Below, one piece after another: positions 1-8,975 of a stretch of 64,000 nucleotides of DNA. The notes under the pieces were generated by a model, which searched no databases, was not told the DNA's origin, and was given only the letters and a program-made list of their open reading frames with translations. The stretch covers positions 1 through 64,000 of the forward strand of contig NZ_JABBFO010000001.1 of the NCBI RefSeq assembly GCF_018494035.1. The letters run 5' to 3'. A program made the position numbers and the translations under genes. This DNA is from Rosenbergiella australiborealis. GTDB taxonomy: Bacteria; Pseudomonadota; Gammaproteobacteria; Enterobacterales; Enterobacteriaceae. Numbering within the stretch: position 1 is the stretch's first letter; each line of letters begins with the position of its first letter.

Positions 1-121
1 GCTGGCAATGGTTTTATAATCACGAGCGTCCGAATATGGCACTGAATGGCTTCACACCAATGCAGCATATTCAACGTATTAACTGATTCTACTTATCGCC
101 TCCGTTAAAAATGGGGGGATT
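1..121 (+). mobile_element. 3' end of an IS3-family insertion sequence (transposase OrfB tail)
   Basis: Reading from base 3, 27 codons run to a TGA at 84-86. They contain FYNHERPNMALNGFTP, the typical extreme C-terminus of IS3-family OrfB (DDE integrase-like) transposases. The rest of the element lies left of the window, so its integrity cannot be judged. The element probably ends shortly after the stop, near the run of six G at about 113-118, but I could not assign a terminal repeat with certainty. It marks the left edge of the accessory region next to fis. Confidence 0.7.
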
Positions 122-249
122 ACCATTATGCTGTGAGTAATGTATTGAATGATTTAACGATTAATGATGTGGGTAAAAAAATAGGCGAAGCGTGACCGTA
201 TTTATACTGAGTAAGGGTTAATCGATATTTGGTAATTGACGGCGAGTGA

Positions 250-688
250 GCGTTTTCTCCCTTACTATGATCATTACTGATGGTGTTTGGCTGCCGCACT
301 CAAGAAGCTCGATTATCGAACTGGAGCGAATGGGATTTAGAAAACTGGGTCTGGACGGTGCCACGTGAACATAGTAGACACACGTATTGTTCGTCCCATC
401 CCATTATTACTCCGACCATTGATTCTTTCTCTCCAGCAGCAGTTTAAAGAGACTGGATTGTTATTGGGAGAAATCAAAGGCTCTGCCAGTGTGAGTCAAT
501 GGGGAAGAGTATGTTGGCAAAAATTAAGGCATGGGCAACCTTGGGGCCTCCATGATTGTAGACGCTCTCTTGCTACTAAAATGAATGATATGGGGATGGC
601 GATTTATAATCGTAGCCAATATTGTTTTATTCACTCAACATTATTAGGGGGTTACAATCAGCCGAAAACCCCTCCCCAAGCTGTCTAA
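250..688 (+). pseudogene. Degraded P4-type tyrosine recombinase/integrase
   Basis: Two reading frames together give the C-terminal half of a P4-like phage integrase. The frame from base 250 has an in-frame TGA at 268-270, then CRTQEARLSNWSEWDLENW with the first catalytic Arg region. Near 373 the homology shifts frame and continues as RPIPLLLRPL, QQFKETGLLLGEIKG, QPWGLHDCRRSLATKMNDMG (HxxR box) and IYNRSQY (catalytic Tyr region). The stretch normally between MNDMG and the Tyr motif, with the second conserved His box, is deleted. A stop, a frameshift, an internal deletion and the missing N-terminal half make it non-functional. It indicates an old island insertion beside fis. Confidence 0.8.
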
Positions 689-932
689 GCGCTCTCGACT
701 TGTTAAGCGTTTTTTTGGTAGGAAAATATCTCAATGCCATACACTCTATTTCGTGATAATAATTAGAAAGCTGGGTCGTTATGTCTGTGTTTTTCTAACT
801 TTATATCTTGTCAAACATCAAACTTATTTATGGATGGAGAACAACGGCTATCTGGACCATAATTGGCTGAACTAGATTAAAATTGATGTGTTTATGAAGA
901 AATGAATTTTTTAAATCGTTGTTTTTTATTGT

Positions 933-1103
933 GGACGCCCAAAATTTCTGAGTAAGGACAAACAGACTATTACTGTTAAGCTTTATGATGAAGGAAAATA
1001 CACAGTCACACAAATATGTGAATTAATGGCAGTGTCAAGGCCCACGCTTTATAAATATATTGGTGCATCAAAAAACAGCACATCATTCGTTATTGTTGGT
1101 TGA
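933..1103 (+). pseudogene. C-terminal fragment of a serine recombinase (resolvase/invertase)
   Basis: Fifty-six codons before a TGA at 1101-1103 carry GRPKFLSKDK, LYDEGKYTVTQICELM and VSRPTLYKYI. This is the Hin/resolvase-type helix-turn-helix that ends Tn3-family resolvases and DNA invertases. No upstream catalytic domain with the nucleophilic Ser is present in any frame, so this is a truncated relic. It lies directly upstream of the hydrolase gene and suggests transposon-mediated arrival of that cassette. Confidence 0.7.
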
Positions 1104-1167
1104 TGATCGTATATTGAGTAACCTTGAGTATAAATGGAATGAAAAATTCATAAGGAAGGAAAAATAA

Positions 1168-2091
1168 ATGTCATATTATAATCCCCGGATATACTGCTTG
1201 AAAGGAACTATTGGGAGTTGCGGAACCAATAATCCTGATGATGTAAAAGAAATACAGAAAATGATTATAAATGCTGGGTATCAATTTTCTACCGGAAGAA
1301 CTATCAGAGTAGATGGAGTATGCGGCCCGGAAACCGAGCAGGCAGTAATATGGTATCAACGTTTGTTGACGTTATCCCCTTCAGGGCTTGTTCACCCCAC
1401 TGATAGTTTTTTTATGCAGGCAATGGAAAATGCGTACTCTCCAGGACCGCGACCACAGCACACATCAGGTTCTCTCTGGGTAAGTGAAGGGCAGGTTACA
1501 TTTGATTCACAAGGAATTGATTACATTACCGCAGTGGAACCTTTCAGACAGCAAAGCTATCCGAGTTTCTCCCGTATACTACACTGGCCTGCGAAATTAT
1601 CATCTGGTGTTACTCTCGGACGGGGGTATGATATGGGAAGCCGTAGTAGTGGCGAGATAACCTCAACACTCAGACAGGCGGGTATTGAGGAATATAAAGC
1701 TGTTATCTGTTCAAAAGCATCACATCTTAAAGGACGTCAGGCCGGACAGTTTGTAAAAGTTTATGGCTCCCTTATTGGTGAGATCACGCACAGTCAGCAA
1801 ATAAGACTTTTTGAAATTGTATACAGAGAAAAACTCAACTATGCAAAAGGTGTATATTCAAGAAATTCACGTCATGTTCATAATCCACTTACTTGGTACA
1901 AACTGGATAAAATAATACGCGATGTGTTTGTCGATACCATTTACCAGGGCAATCGGACCGCACCAGAGATGGTCAGAATAATGGCACGTGGTGGTTCTCG
2001 GAGTGAAATAATACAATACCTTAAAAATGATTTAACGTTAAGTCGCGATTTACGAAGAAATGAAATAAGGATAAGGAGTCTGAGAAAATGA
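1168..2091 (+). CDS. Peptidoglycan-binding, pesticin/T4-lysozyme-like muramidase (putative antibacterial effector)
   Basis: This 307-residue protein has no signal peptide or membrane segment. Residues about 22-92 form a PG_binding_1-type domain (DVKEIQKMI, VDGVCGPETEQAV, WYQ). Residues about 115-230 resemble the pesticin/T4-lysozyme-like hydrolase fold used by T6SS effectors such as VgrG-3. The signature SGVTLGRGYDMG carries Thr149 and Asp155, and the candidate catalytic acid is Glu124 (VEPFRQQ). By family analogy it would cleave the peptidoglycan glycan backbone in the periplasm of a target cell. The start has a strong AAGGAAGG site just upstream. The next gene overlaps by 4 nt and looks like a lysozyme inhibitor, supporting a toxin-immunity pair. 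The delivery route is inferred; no T6SS gene is in the window. It could instead be a phage-derived endolysin. Confidence 0.75.
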   Translation: MSYYNPRIYCLKGTIGSCGTNNPDDVKEIQKMIINAGYQFSTGRTIRVDGVCGPETEQAVIWYQRLLTLSPSGLVHPTDSFFMQAMENAYSPGPRPQHTSGSLWVSEGQVTFDSQGIDYITAVEPFRQQSYPSFSRILHWPAKLSSGVTLGRGYDMGSRSSGEITSTLRQAGIEEYKAVICSKASHLKGRQAGQFVKVYGSLIGEITHSQQIRLFEIVYREKLNYAKGVYSRNSRHVHNPLTWYKLDKIIRDVFVDTIYQGNRTAPEMVRIMARGGSRSEIIQYLKNDLTLSRDLRRNEIRIRSLRK

Positions 2092-2549
2092 TTAGATATT
2101 TTTCTTCTTATATCTTTGGTGCAGTATTGTCAGTTTCTTCTATAAATTCTTATGCAGGAGAAAATCCAGTCAGTATTGTCGTAAATAAGGAAACTACTGC
2201 CTGCACAGCAAAGTACGGTGATAATGACAGTGAGTGCCTGAGTTCACTAAGTAAACTGACAGAAAAAAGATTAAATACCGTATATCAGGATAAATTAAAA
2301 GAGATCTCAGATTACGATTACACCCAGTGGTGGATGGGTGATAAAAGACGGAGAGAAGAGATGAAGAAAGCGTTTATCCGAAGTCAGGAACTGTGGTTGA
2401 AGTATCGTGAGGATTACTGTAAAGCAGCCAGCGCCGGGGCTGAAGGGATTGATGGTTATGGCGCAATCGCATTAAGCTGCGATATTAATATGGGGATAAG
2501 GCGTATAGACGAAATCAGGATGGTACATCCTGATCTTTCAGAGGGTTAA
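2088..2549 (+). CDS. Secreted LprI/DUF1311-like lysozyme inhibitor, probable immunity protein
   Basis: This 153-residue protein begins with an N-terminal signal peptide (MIRYFSSYIFGAVLSVSS, cleavage near SYAG), so it should be periplasmic. The mature part has four Cys (39, 50, 111, 131) and the family core SQELWLKYREDYC followed by a Gly/Ala-rich turn and ALSCDINMG. This is typical of the DUF1311/LprI family, some members of which inhibit lysozymes. Its ATG overlaps the hydrolase stop (ATGA), indicating translational coupling. Periplasmic location, an inhibitor-like fold and coupling to a muramidase all suggest immunity protecting the producer's own wall. The inhibitory activity itself is inferred. 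Confidence 0.7.
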   Translation: MIRYFSSYIFGAVLSVSSINSYAGENPVSIVVNKETTACTAKYGDNDSECLSSLSKLTEKRLNTVYQDKLKEISDYDYTQWWMGDKRRREEMKKAFIRSQELWLKYREDYCKAASAGAEGIDGYGAIALSCDINMGIRRIDEIRMVHPDLSEG

Positions 2550-2570
2550 GTTTGGCCATACCTTTTGCTC

Positions 2571-2762
2571 CTATCGCAATTGAGTTTCAACTTGGATGAG
2601 TTTATTTATCCCAGCTGCTAGCCGTATTAGCGAGTACTTATAATCTTCTTTGTACAGCTCGTTGCCTAATTGGTACCTTTCTTCCTTGATAGTTTCTAGG
2701 CAATCCTCTAAAGCATTGACCAAGTGGAAAGGGGGGAAGGGATAATCTTTAAAAATTGACAT
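2571..2762 (-). CDS. Small hypothetical protein, uncertain
   Basis: A 63-codon open frame runs opposite to the effector-immunity pair and is convergent with it. Its product (NALEDCLETIKEERYQLGN, YKYSLIRLAAGINKL) is charged and predicted helical, with protein-like composition. I recognise no family, and there is no clear ribosome-binding site before the ATG. It may be a real accessory gene or chance coding in a degraded region. Confidence 0.3.
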   Translation of the reverse strand: MSIFKDYPFPPFHLVNALEDCLETIKEERYQLGNELYKEDYKYSLIRLAAGINKLIQVETQLR

Positions 2763-2831
2763 ATTGATATATAGGATAGTTTATATGTTACAAATTTATG
2801 CGTAGTCATCCATGTAGCCACTTCCATAAAA

Positions 2832-2866
2832 AAAGGCATTATCCTTGCAGATAATGCCTTTCTTTT
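2832..2866 (-). terminator. Intrinsic terminator of the dusB-fis operon
   Basis: A perfect 12-bp stem (2832-2843 with 2850-2861) has a 6-nt loop and A/T runs on both sides. It sits 21 nt beyond the fis stop on the minus strand and could also stop plus-strand transcription from the island. Confidence 0.85.
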
Positions 2867-2886
2867 AAATCAGTTACGAATGAAGA

Positions 2887-3183
2887 TTAGTTCATGCCGT
2901 ATTTTTTCAATTTCTTACGCAGTGTACCACGGTTGATACCCATCATCAGTGCTGCACGAGTTTGGTTACCACGGGTATACTGCATTACCATGTCCAACAG
3001 GGGCTGTTCTACTTCAGCCAGGACCAGTTCATAGAGTTCGTTAACATCTTGACCATTAAGCTGTGAAAAATAATTTTTCAGGGCTTGTTTAACATTGTCA
3101 CGCAATGGTTTTTGGGTGACTTGGTCTTGTGAGTTAACAGTTGAAACGGTCAGTACGTCAGAATTTACGCGTTGTTCGAACAT
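2887..3183 (-). CDS. fis: DNA-binding protein Fis
   Basis: Fis is a homodimeric nucleoid protein that bends DNA, activates rRNA promoters and assists site-specific inversion. The 98-residue product starting [14 protein letters not shown] is nearly identical to E. coli Fis, including the C-terminal helix-turn-helix [19 protein letters not shown]. The open frame extends further upstream, but family length and N-terminus place the start at 3183. It is the second gene of the dusB-fis operon, 25 nt after dusB, and is followed by a strong terminator. Confidence 0.98.
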   Translation of the reverse strand: MFEQRVNSDVLTVSTVNSQDQVTQKPLRDNVKQALKNYFSQLNGQDVNELYELVLAEVEQPLLDMVMQYTRGNQTRAALMMGINRGTLRKKLKKYGMN

Positions 3184-3208
3184 AGTTCTTTGAGCTCTTT
3201 TTTTTCGT

Positions 3209-4174
3209 TTACGCCAGATTTTCGAAGTATGCTTCCAACGCTTCCAGTTGTTCACTGGCATCCTCTATAGCGTTGAATGAGCGCCGAAACTGGTCATCAG
3301 GAGCATGCTCTTGTAAGTACCAAGAAACATGTTTTCGGGCAATACGGTATCCCTTGGCATGACCATAAAAATCATGCAACTCTCGTATATGTCCGATTAG
3401 CATTAACTTCACCTCACCGAGTGGTTTTGGTGCCAGTAGCTCCCCTGTGTCCAGGTAGTGCTGGATTTCCCGGAAGATCCATGGTCTTCCCTGAGCTGCT
3501 CGTCCTATCATAAGAGCATCAGCTCCCGTGTAATCTAAAACAGCTCGGGCTTTATGCGGGTCAGTGATGTCTCCATTCGCGATAACAGGAATAGAAACAC
3601 TCTGCTTAACTGTCCGAATACTGTCGTATTCAGCTTTCCCATTAAATAAGCAGGCGCGAGTCCGGCCATGAATGGTTAAGGCTTGTATACCGCAGCGTTC
3701 AGCCAATTGGGCAATTTCAACACAATTGCGATTATCGGGGTCCCACCCAGTACGAATCTTTAAGGTAACAGGGACATCCACACCATTAACCACCGCGCGT
3801 AGAATCGCTTCTACGATATGAGGATATTGGAGTAGGGCAGAACCTGCCATTTTTCGATTCACTTTTTTTGCAGGGCATCCCATATTAATATCAATAACTT
3901 GGGCACCTGAATCTACATTAATTCGGGCAGCTGCCGCCATTTCATCGGGGTCACAACCTGCAATTTGTACTGAGCGAATACCCGGCTCATCACTGTGTAC
4001 CATACGTAACCGAGACTTATCACTCGCCCAAACTTGTGGGTTAGACGATAACATCTCAGACACTGTCAATCCGGCGCCATTTTCATAACAAAGTGTCCGA
4101 AAGGGCCGATCGGTGATACCTGCCATCGGCGCGGCAATCAAACGATTTCGGAGTTGGTAGTGTCCAATGCGCAT
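3209..4174 (-). CDS. dusB: tRNA-dihydrouridine synthase B
   Basis: This FMN enzyme reduces uridine to dihydrouridine in the D-loop of tRNAs, using NADPH. The 321-residue product has a TIM-barrel DUS fold. The catalytic Cys100 lies in [10 protein letters not shown], flavin/phosphate-site residues are in IANGDI and LMIGRAAQG, and the tRNA-binding helical tail is intact. The start MRIGHYQL matches the E. coli protein; 28 upstream in-frame codons overlap the promoter and are rejected. As in other enterics it is cotranscribed with fis, so it falls under growth-rate control. Confidence 0.97.
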   Translation of the reverse strand: MRIGHYQLRNRLIAAPMAGITDRPFRTLCYENGAGLTVSEMLSSNPQVWASDKSRLRMVHSDEPGIRSVQIAGCDPDEMAAAARINVDSGAQVIDINMGCPAKKVNRKMAGSALLQYPHIVEAILRAVVNGVDVPVTLKIRTGWDPDNRNCVEIAQLAERCGIQALTIHGRTRACLFNGKAEYDSIRTVKQSVSIPVIANGDITDPHKARAVLDYTGADALMIGRAAQGRPWIFREIQHYLDTGELLAPKPLGEVKLMLIGHIRELHDFYGHAKGYRIARKHVSWYLQEHAPDDQFRRSFNAIEDASEQLEALEAYFENLA

Positions 4175-4205
4175 AGGGTAAAAAGTGGCCTTAAATGGTC
4201 GCAAG

Positions 4206-4241
4206 GCGGCGTATATTACGCATTTTTTCCCGAAGATGAAA
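4206..4241 (-). promoter_or_regulatory. dusB-fis promoter with GC-rich discriminator
   Basis: On the minus strand, TTTCAT (4236-4241) and TAATAT (4213-4218) are separated by exactly 17 bp and followed by a GC-rich discriminator, ACGCCGCC. As I recall it, the E. coli fis promoter uses the same two hexamers and is inhibited by ppGpp/DksA through such a discriminator. Transcription would begin near 4206, about 32 nt before dusB. Confidence 0.65.
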
Positions 4242-4430
4242 GGCCAAACTTTGAACAATTTGTGGTTATGAGTAAAATATATGATCTCGATAACAATTAT
4301 TAAGTAATAATTATCTTTTAATTCAGTATGTTAACTTCATTTTTGATGCCTATGTAGGCGAGTTTTATTTTTTTTTAAGCCCTTTTTTGAAATAAAAAAC
4401 TGGATTTGGCTGATTAAAGGTGTTAATTGT

Positions 4431-4490
4431 GGAATCGGTATCATTCAGCCTATAAAAGTTTAATGATTCTCCGATTCCTTTTTTTTATTT
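4431..4490 (+). terminator. Terminator-like hairpin oriented on the plus strand
   Basis: GGAATCGG (4431-4438) pairs with CCGATTCC (4471-4478), and the inner part of the arms (ATCATT/AATGAT) also pairs. Eight or more T follow on the plus strand, running into the prmA stop codon (4485-4487). Read from prmA on the minus strand, the hairpin lacks a trailing U-tract. It may serve as a weak prmA terminator, or end an unannotated plus-strand transcript. Confidence 0.5.
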
Positions 4491-5366
4491 CCGCTTACCG
4501 GTAATTCGGCACCACTCTTCTTTTTCTGCCACCGGATCGAGTTCAAAAAACTCAGCATAGGCTTCACACACGCCGTCTGCTTGGCTGGCCAGAATGCCAG
4601 AAAGCCCCAGATGGCCACCTGATACCGGTAATACTCGGATTAAAGGGGCGAGTTCGCGCAGCGGGCCTGCAAGAATATTGGCGACAACGACATCCGCTTG
4701 TAGATGCTCCGGTTGTTGTTCAGGAAGATAAAGCTCTAATTTCTCCGCTACACCGTTACGTGTTGCATTGTCTCGACTTGCCTGAATGGCTTGTGGATCA
4801 ATATCAATACCAATTGCTTTTGCCGCACCGAGTTTAAGTGCTGCAATCGCTAAGATGCCTGAGCCACAGCCAAAATCGATGACAGTTTTTCCCTCGAGAT
4901 CCAGTCCATCTAACCATGTTAAACACAGTGAGGTGGTCGGATGCGTGCCCGTTCCGAAGGCTAAGCCAGGATCTAACATTACATTGACCGCATGTGGATC
5001 GGGTACATCACGCCAACTGGGGCAGATCCACAAACGTTCACCGAAACGCATAGGGTGGAAGTTATCCATCCATTCACGCTCCCAATCTTTATCTTCGATT
5101 TGTTCTATTTTGTGGTGAAATCCTTCACCTAACAGCGGGTGTGCGGCCATCATGCTGACAATCATCGACATATCGGTTTCGGCATCAAACAGACCAATAA
5201 TATCCGTATCACCCCATAAGCGGGTTTCGCCCGGTAGTGGCTCATAGACAGGATTATCATGGGTATCTTGAAACGTGACGGAAACGGCGCCCGTTTCGAC
5301 TAAAGCATCCGCTAATTCTTCGGCATTAGTACCCGAAGTGTTTATTTTAATTTGAATCCAAGGCAT
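4485..5366 (-). CDS. prmA: Ribosomal protein L11 methyltransferase
   Basis: PrmA trimethylates several amino groups of ribosomal protein L11 using S-adenosylmethionine. The 293-residue product has the N-terminal L11-recognition domain and a Rossmann methyltransferase domain with motif I DFGCGSG (164-170) and the NILAGPL substrate motif. The start MPWIQIKI gives the same length as E. coli PrmA, so the longer frame is rejected. It follows panF by 13 nt, so yhdT-panF-prmA is probably one operon. Confidence 0.97.
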   Translation of the reverse strand: MPWIQIKINTSGTNAEELADALVETGAVSVTFQDTHDNPVYEPLPGETRLWGDTDIIGLFDAETDMSMIVSMMAAHPLLGEGFHHKIEQIEDKDWEREWMDNFHPMRFGERLWICPSWRDVPDPHAVNVMLDPGLAFGTGTHPTTSLCLTWLDGLDLEGKTVIDFGCGSGILAIAALKLGAAKAIGIDIDPQAIQASRDNATRNGVAEKLELYLPEQQPEHLQADVVVANILAGPLRELAPLIRVLPVSGGHLGLSGILASQADGVCEAYAEFFELDPVAEKEEWCRITGKRK

Positions 5367-5379
5367 AGCATTTCCATTA

Positions 5380-6825
5380 TTAATGAGAGGGCGTTGGCGC
5401 AAGGCGCTGTCCGACATGATTAGCGATAATAAAGGACAGTAAACTTGCAATTAATGCTGGGACGATGGGATGTAACCCAAAAAGGTGTACTGAAAAACTC
5501 GCTAACAAACTGTAAAGCACCGCACCGACTAACATACCGCTTATTGCACCATAGGCGTTGGCATTTCGCCAGTAAAGTCCGAGCACTAAAGGCCATAAAA
5601 ATACGGCTTCCAATGCACCAAAAGCGAGTAAATTTAACCAAATAATCATTTGCGGGGGATGCCAAGCAGCAATAATTACAGCGACCCCTAATAAAAACGT
5701 GAAACTGATGGATAGACGACGAAGGTGTTTTTCTTGCGTTACGTAAGTAGGGCGTAGACGAAGATAAAGATCTTTTACCAGAGTGGCTGAAGCCTGTAAT
5801 AGATGAGCGTTGATGTTTGACATCATCGCTGCCATTGGTGCGGCTAAAAAGATCCCTGCGGCGAAAGGCGGTAACACCTTTATCATCAAGGTTGGGATAA
5901 CTTGGTCGGGAACCGTTAAGTTCGGCAAGAGAGCCCGCCCGAGAGCGCCAGATAAGTGCATTCCAAGCATTAACAGGGTTAATAATAGGCTACCTATCAG
6001 AATACCACGATGCATCGATCGGCTATCCTTATAAGAGATCGATCGGATCGCCGTATTCGGTAAACCCAGGACTCCGAAGCAGACGAGAACGGTAAACGAC
6101 ATAATAAGGCTGGGTGTAATGACATTGCCTTCACCATGCAATGTAATTAGTTGAGGATCGATATGCTTTAGCTGCTCTATAGCTTGTGCGCTCCCCCCGG
6201 CTGCATGAATCACTGCGAAAAGTAGGAGGCCAGTCCCCACAAGCATCACTAAGCCTTGTAAGACATCATTTAATACACTCGCCCTAAAGCCACCTAATGA
6301 GGTGTAGAGAGCAATAATTGCGCCAAAGATCAGTAATCCGTGGGTATAGGGAATACCGACAACGGTTTCCAGCAAGCGTGCTCCGCCAATAAATTGTACG
6401 GTCATGATAGCAATAAAGGCGAGCAACAGTGTGAGACTGGCGATTCCTACGACCCAATGGCTTCGATAATGTGCATACAAAATATCGTTAAGCGTTATAG
6501 CCTGATAGCGTCGAGCAAGAATCGCAAATTTTTTGCCGAGTACGCCGAGTGATAATAACACCGTCGGCACTTGTGCCATGGCGATCATCACCCAGCCTAA
6601 GCCATATTGATAAGCAGCGCCGGGACCGCCAATAAATGAGCTGGCACTGATATAAGCGGTGGTTAATGTCATCGCGAGTAAAAATCCACTCATCGTACGT
6701 CCACCGAGAAAATATTCAGTGAGAAACGGGCCATCGGCGCGTTTTTGTTGCACCATGGCAACGATGGAAATAACCACGACAAGCAGTAAATAGATGATTA
6801 AAGGAATGAGTACATGAGTATTCAT
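5380..6825 (-). CDS. panF: Sodium/pantothenate symporter
   Basis: PanF is an inner-membrane carrier of the solute:sodium symporter family that imports pantothenate for coenzyme A synthesis. The 481-residue protein has about a dozen hydrophobic segments and the SSF landmarks near the N-terminus ([34 protein letters not shown]). It lies between yhdT (4-nt gap) and prmA, as in E. coli. Nothing in the sequence suggests damage. Confidence 0.96.
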   Translation of the reverse strand: MNTHVLIPLIIYLLLVVVISIVAMVQQKRADGPFLTEYFLGGRTMSGFLLAMTLTTAYISASSFIGGPGAAYQYGLGWVMIAMAQVPTVLLSLGVLGKKFAILARRYQAITLNDILYAHYRSHWVVGIASLTLLLAFIAIMTVQFIGGARLLETVVGIPYTHGLLIFGAIIALYTSLGGFRASVLNDVLQGLVMLVGTGLLLFAVIHAAGGSAQAIEQLKHIDPQLITLHGEGNVITPSLIMSFTVLVCFGVLGLPNTAIRSISYKDSRSMHRGILIGSLLLTLLMLGMHLSGALGRALLPNLTVPDQVIPTLMIKVLPPFAAGIFLAAPMAAMMSNINAHLLQASATLVKDLYLRLRPTYVTQEKHLRRLSISFTFLLGVAVIIAAWHPPQMIIWLNLLAFGALEAVFLWPLVLGLYWRNANAYGAISGMLVGAVLYSLLASFSVHLFGLHPIVPALIASLLSFIIANHVGQRLAPTPSH

Positions 6826-6829
6826 TGGG

Positions 6830-7060
6830 TTAGTCCTCTAGCGGCAGGTCAGTAAAGAGGTATCGCACCATCATCCAGCAGAGGAAAATAAACAGCGCTG
6901 GTGCAAATAAGCATGACCATTCAAACCAGCGAGGAAATCCAAAAACACCGATCTGTTGGCCGCCGAAATAGGCTGTGGTAATCCAGAGGGCTATCCATCC
7001 TAGGCTGAGAAGTAAAGACCAGCGAGCTTCTTTATGTGCTTGTGCAAAACGAGGATCCAT
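6830..7060 (-). CDS. yhdT: YhdT family small inner-membrane protein
   Basis: This 76-residue protein has two hydrophobic segments and resembles the DUF997/YhdT family that is almost always coupled to panF. Conserved pieces are QAHKEARW near the N-terminus and FPRWFEW between the membrane spans. The ATG at 7060 is preceded by GAGG at good spacing, so the upstream GTG is less likely. Its function is unknown; a role with PanF is suggested only by constant linkage. Confidence 0.88.
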   Translation of the reverse strand: MDPRFAQAHKEARWSLLLSLGWIALWITTAYFGGQQIGVFGFPRWFEWSCLFAPALFIFLCWMMVRYLFTDLPLED

Positions 7061-7080
7061 TGTTGTCCTCACAGTTGACC

Positions 7081-7108
7081 AAAGAAAAAGGCCGGTCAGA
7101 CCGGCCTT
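7081..7108 (-). terminator. Terminator of the aroQ/accBC operon
   Basis: A 9-bp GC-rich stem (7088-7096 with 7100-7108) and a 3-nt loop are followed on the minus strand by TTTTTCTTT. It lies 20 nt past accC and separates that unit from yhdT-panF-prmA. Confidence 0.85.
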
Positions 7109-7128
7109 GATAAGAGTGGGTAAGGCAA

Positions 7129-8478
7129 TTACTTTTCTTGAAGACCGAGTTTCTTTTCTAAATAGTGGATATTCGTTCCACCTTTTGCAAAGTTCTCATC
7201 GTTCATAATGCGTAGCTGTAAGTCAATGTTGGTTTTAATCCCATCAATGATTAATTCAGCCAGTGCATTTTTCATCCGGGCAATTGCAACGTCACGCGTT
7301 TCACCATAAGTGATCAGTTTTCCGATCATGGAATCGTAGTGAGGCGGAACGGTATAGCCTGCGTAGATATGCGATTCCCAACGAACCCCAAAACCACCCG
7401 GTGAGTGGAAACGGGTAATTAACCCTGGGCTAGGTAGGAAAGTATTCGCATCTTCGGCATTGATACGACACTCAATGGCATGGCCCACGACGTCGACATC
7501 TTCTTGTTTGATGCTGAGTGGCAGACCAGCCGCAATACGGAGCTGTTCTTTGATCAGGTCAACACCGGTGATCATTTCAGTTACCGGATGTTCTACCTGA
7601 ATACGGGTATTCATTTCGATGAAATAGAATTCGCCATTTTCAAATAAGAATTCAAATGTTCCCGCACCCCGGTAGTTGATGTCGATACAAGCCTTAGCAC
7701 AGCGATCACCGATAAACTTACGCAGTTCAGGGGTAATACCTGGTGCTGGGGCTTCTTCAACGACTTTTTGGTGACGACGTTGCATTGAACAGTCACGTTC
7801 AGCAAGGTAGATAGCTTGGCCTTGACCGTCAGCAAGAACTTGAATCTCGATATGACGTGGATTCTCGAGATATTTTTCCATATAGACCATATCGTTATTG
7901 AAAGCTGCTTTCGCTTCCGCACGGGTCATTTTAATGGACGTTTCAAGGTCTTTATCACTACGAACGACACGCATCCCACGCCCGCCGCCGCCGCCTGAGG
8001 CTTTGACAATGATCGGGTAGCCGATACGGTTAGCAATTTGACGGTTTTTGTCCATATCGTCGCCCAGCGAGCCATCTGATCCAGGCACACAAGGGACACC
8101 GGTTTTTTTCATTGCATTGATCGCAGAAACTTTATCACCCATTAGGCGAATCGTCTCAGCTTTAGGGCCAATAAACACGAAACCTGAACGCTCTACTTGT
8201 TCAGCAAAGTCGGCATTTTCAGATAAAAACCCATAACCTGGGTGAATCGCATCGGCACCGGTAATCTCAGCCGCAGAAATCAGGGCTGGGATATTCAAAT
8301 AGCTTTTGACCGATGGGGCAGGGCCAATACAGACAGTCTCGTCCGCCATCAGAACGTGCTTTAATTCACGGTCAGCCGTGGAGTGAACAGCGACAGTTTT
8401 AATACCGAGCTCTTTACAGGCACGTAAAATACGCAGTGCAATTTCACCACGGTTTGCGATAACAATTTTTTCCAGCAT
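7129..8478 (-). CDS. accC: Acetyl-CoA carboxylase, biotin carboxylase subunit
   Basis: AccC uses ATP and bicarbonate to carboxylate the biotin on AccB, the first step of fatty-acid synthesis. The 449-residue protein shows the biotin-carboxylase N-lobe ([19 protein letters not shown]), the ATP-grasp glycine-rich loop [12 protein letters not shown] and the catalytic region [16 protein letters not shown]. It is 10 nt downstream of accB and is followed by a terminator. It is full length and strongly conserved. Confidence 0.98.
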   Translation of the reverse strand: MLEKIVIANRGEIALRILRACKELGIKTVAVHSTADRELKHVLMADETVCIGPAPSVKSYLNIPALISAAEITGADAIHPGYGFLSENADFAEQVERSGFVFIGPKAETIRLMGDKVSAINAMKKTGVPCVPGSDGSLGDDMDKNRQIANRIGYPIIVKASGGGGGRGMRVVRSDKDLETSIKMTRAEAKAAFNNDMVYMEKYLENPRHIEIQVLADGQGQAIYLAERDCSMQRRHQKVVEEAPAPGITPELRKFIGDRCAKACIDINYRGAGTFEFLFENGEFYFIEMNTRIQVEHPVTEMITGVDLIKEQLRIAAGLPLSIKQEDVDVVGHAIECRINAEDANTFLPSPGLITRFHSPGGFGVRWESHIYAGYTVPPHYDSMIGKLITYGETRDVAIARMKNALAELIIDGIKTNIDLQLRIMNDENFAKGGTNIHYLEKKLGLQEK

Positions 8479-8488
8479 AGAAACCTCG

Positions 8489-8953
8489 TTATTCGATGAT
8501 GACCATTGGCTCGTCGAATTCCACCGGTTGACCGCTCTCGATAAGAATCGCTTTTACCACACCGGCTTTATCGGCTTCGATTTGGTTCATCATCTTCATC
8601 GCTTCAACGATGCACAGTGTGTCACCGACGTTAACTTTTTGACCGACTTCGATATAAGCCTTAGCATCAGGGCTTGGTGTACGGTAGAAAGTCCCAACCA
8701 TGGGTGAGCGAACAATGTGCCCGGTCACTTCTGGAGCTGCGGTAGCTGGCGTGGCAGGCGTCTCGGTTGTTGCAGTCGCAACAGCGGGTACGGTTTGCAT
8801 CGGTGCCGAATAAGAGTGTTGCATCATCGGGTAACCAGTATTAGCCGGTGTACGGTTAATACGCACTGACTCTTCGCCTTCTGAAATTTCTAATTCAGCA
8901 ATACCAGACTCTTGAACCAGTTCGATTAACTTTTTAATCTTACGAATATCCAT
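8489..8953 (-). CDS. accB: Biotin carboxyl carrier protein of acetyl-CoA carboxylase
   Basis: AccB carries covalently bound biotin between AccC and the carboxyltransferase. The 154-residue protein has an N-terminal dimerisation segment ([13 protein letters not shown]), an Ala/Pro/Thr-rich flexible linker (residues about 50-75) and the C-terminal biotinyl domain. The acceptor Lys120 lies in EAMKMMN. It is the first acc gene, 22 nt after aroQ. In E. coli AccB represses its own operon; whether that holds here cannot be seen. Confidence 0.98.
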   Translation of the reverse strand: MDIRKIKKLIELVQESGIAELEISEGEESVRINRTPANTGYPMMQHSYSAPMQTVPAVATATTETPATPATAAPEVTGHIVRSPMVGTFYRTPSPDAKAYIEVGQKVNVGDTLCIVEAMKMMNQIEADKAGVVKAILIESGQPVEFDEPMVIIE

Positions 8954-8975
8954 GGTGGGTTCCGTACTCTATATA

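Noticed and set aside
365-688. 107-codon ORF as an intact gene
   Set aside because: It is the C-terminal part of a frameshifted integrase lacking its N-terminal half and an internal block.
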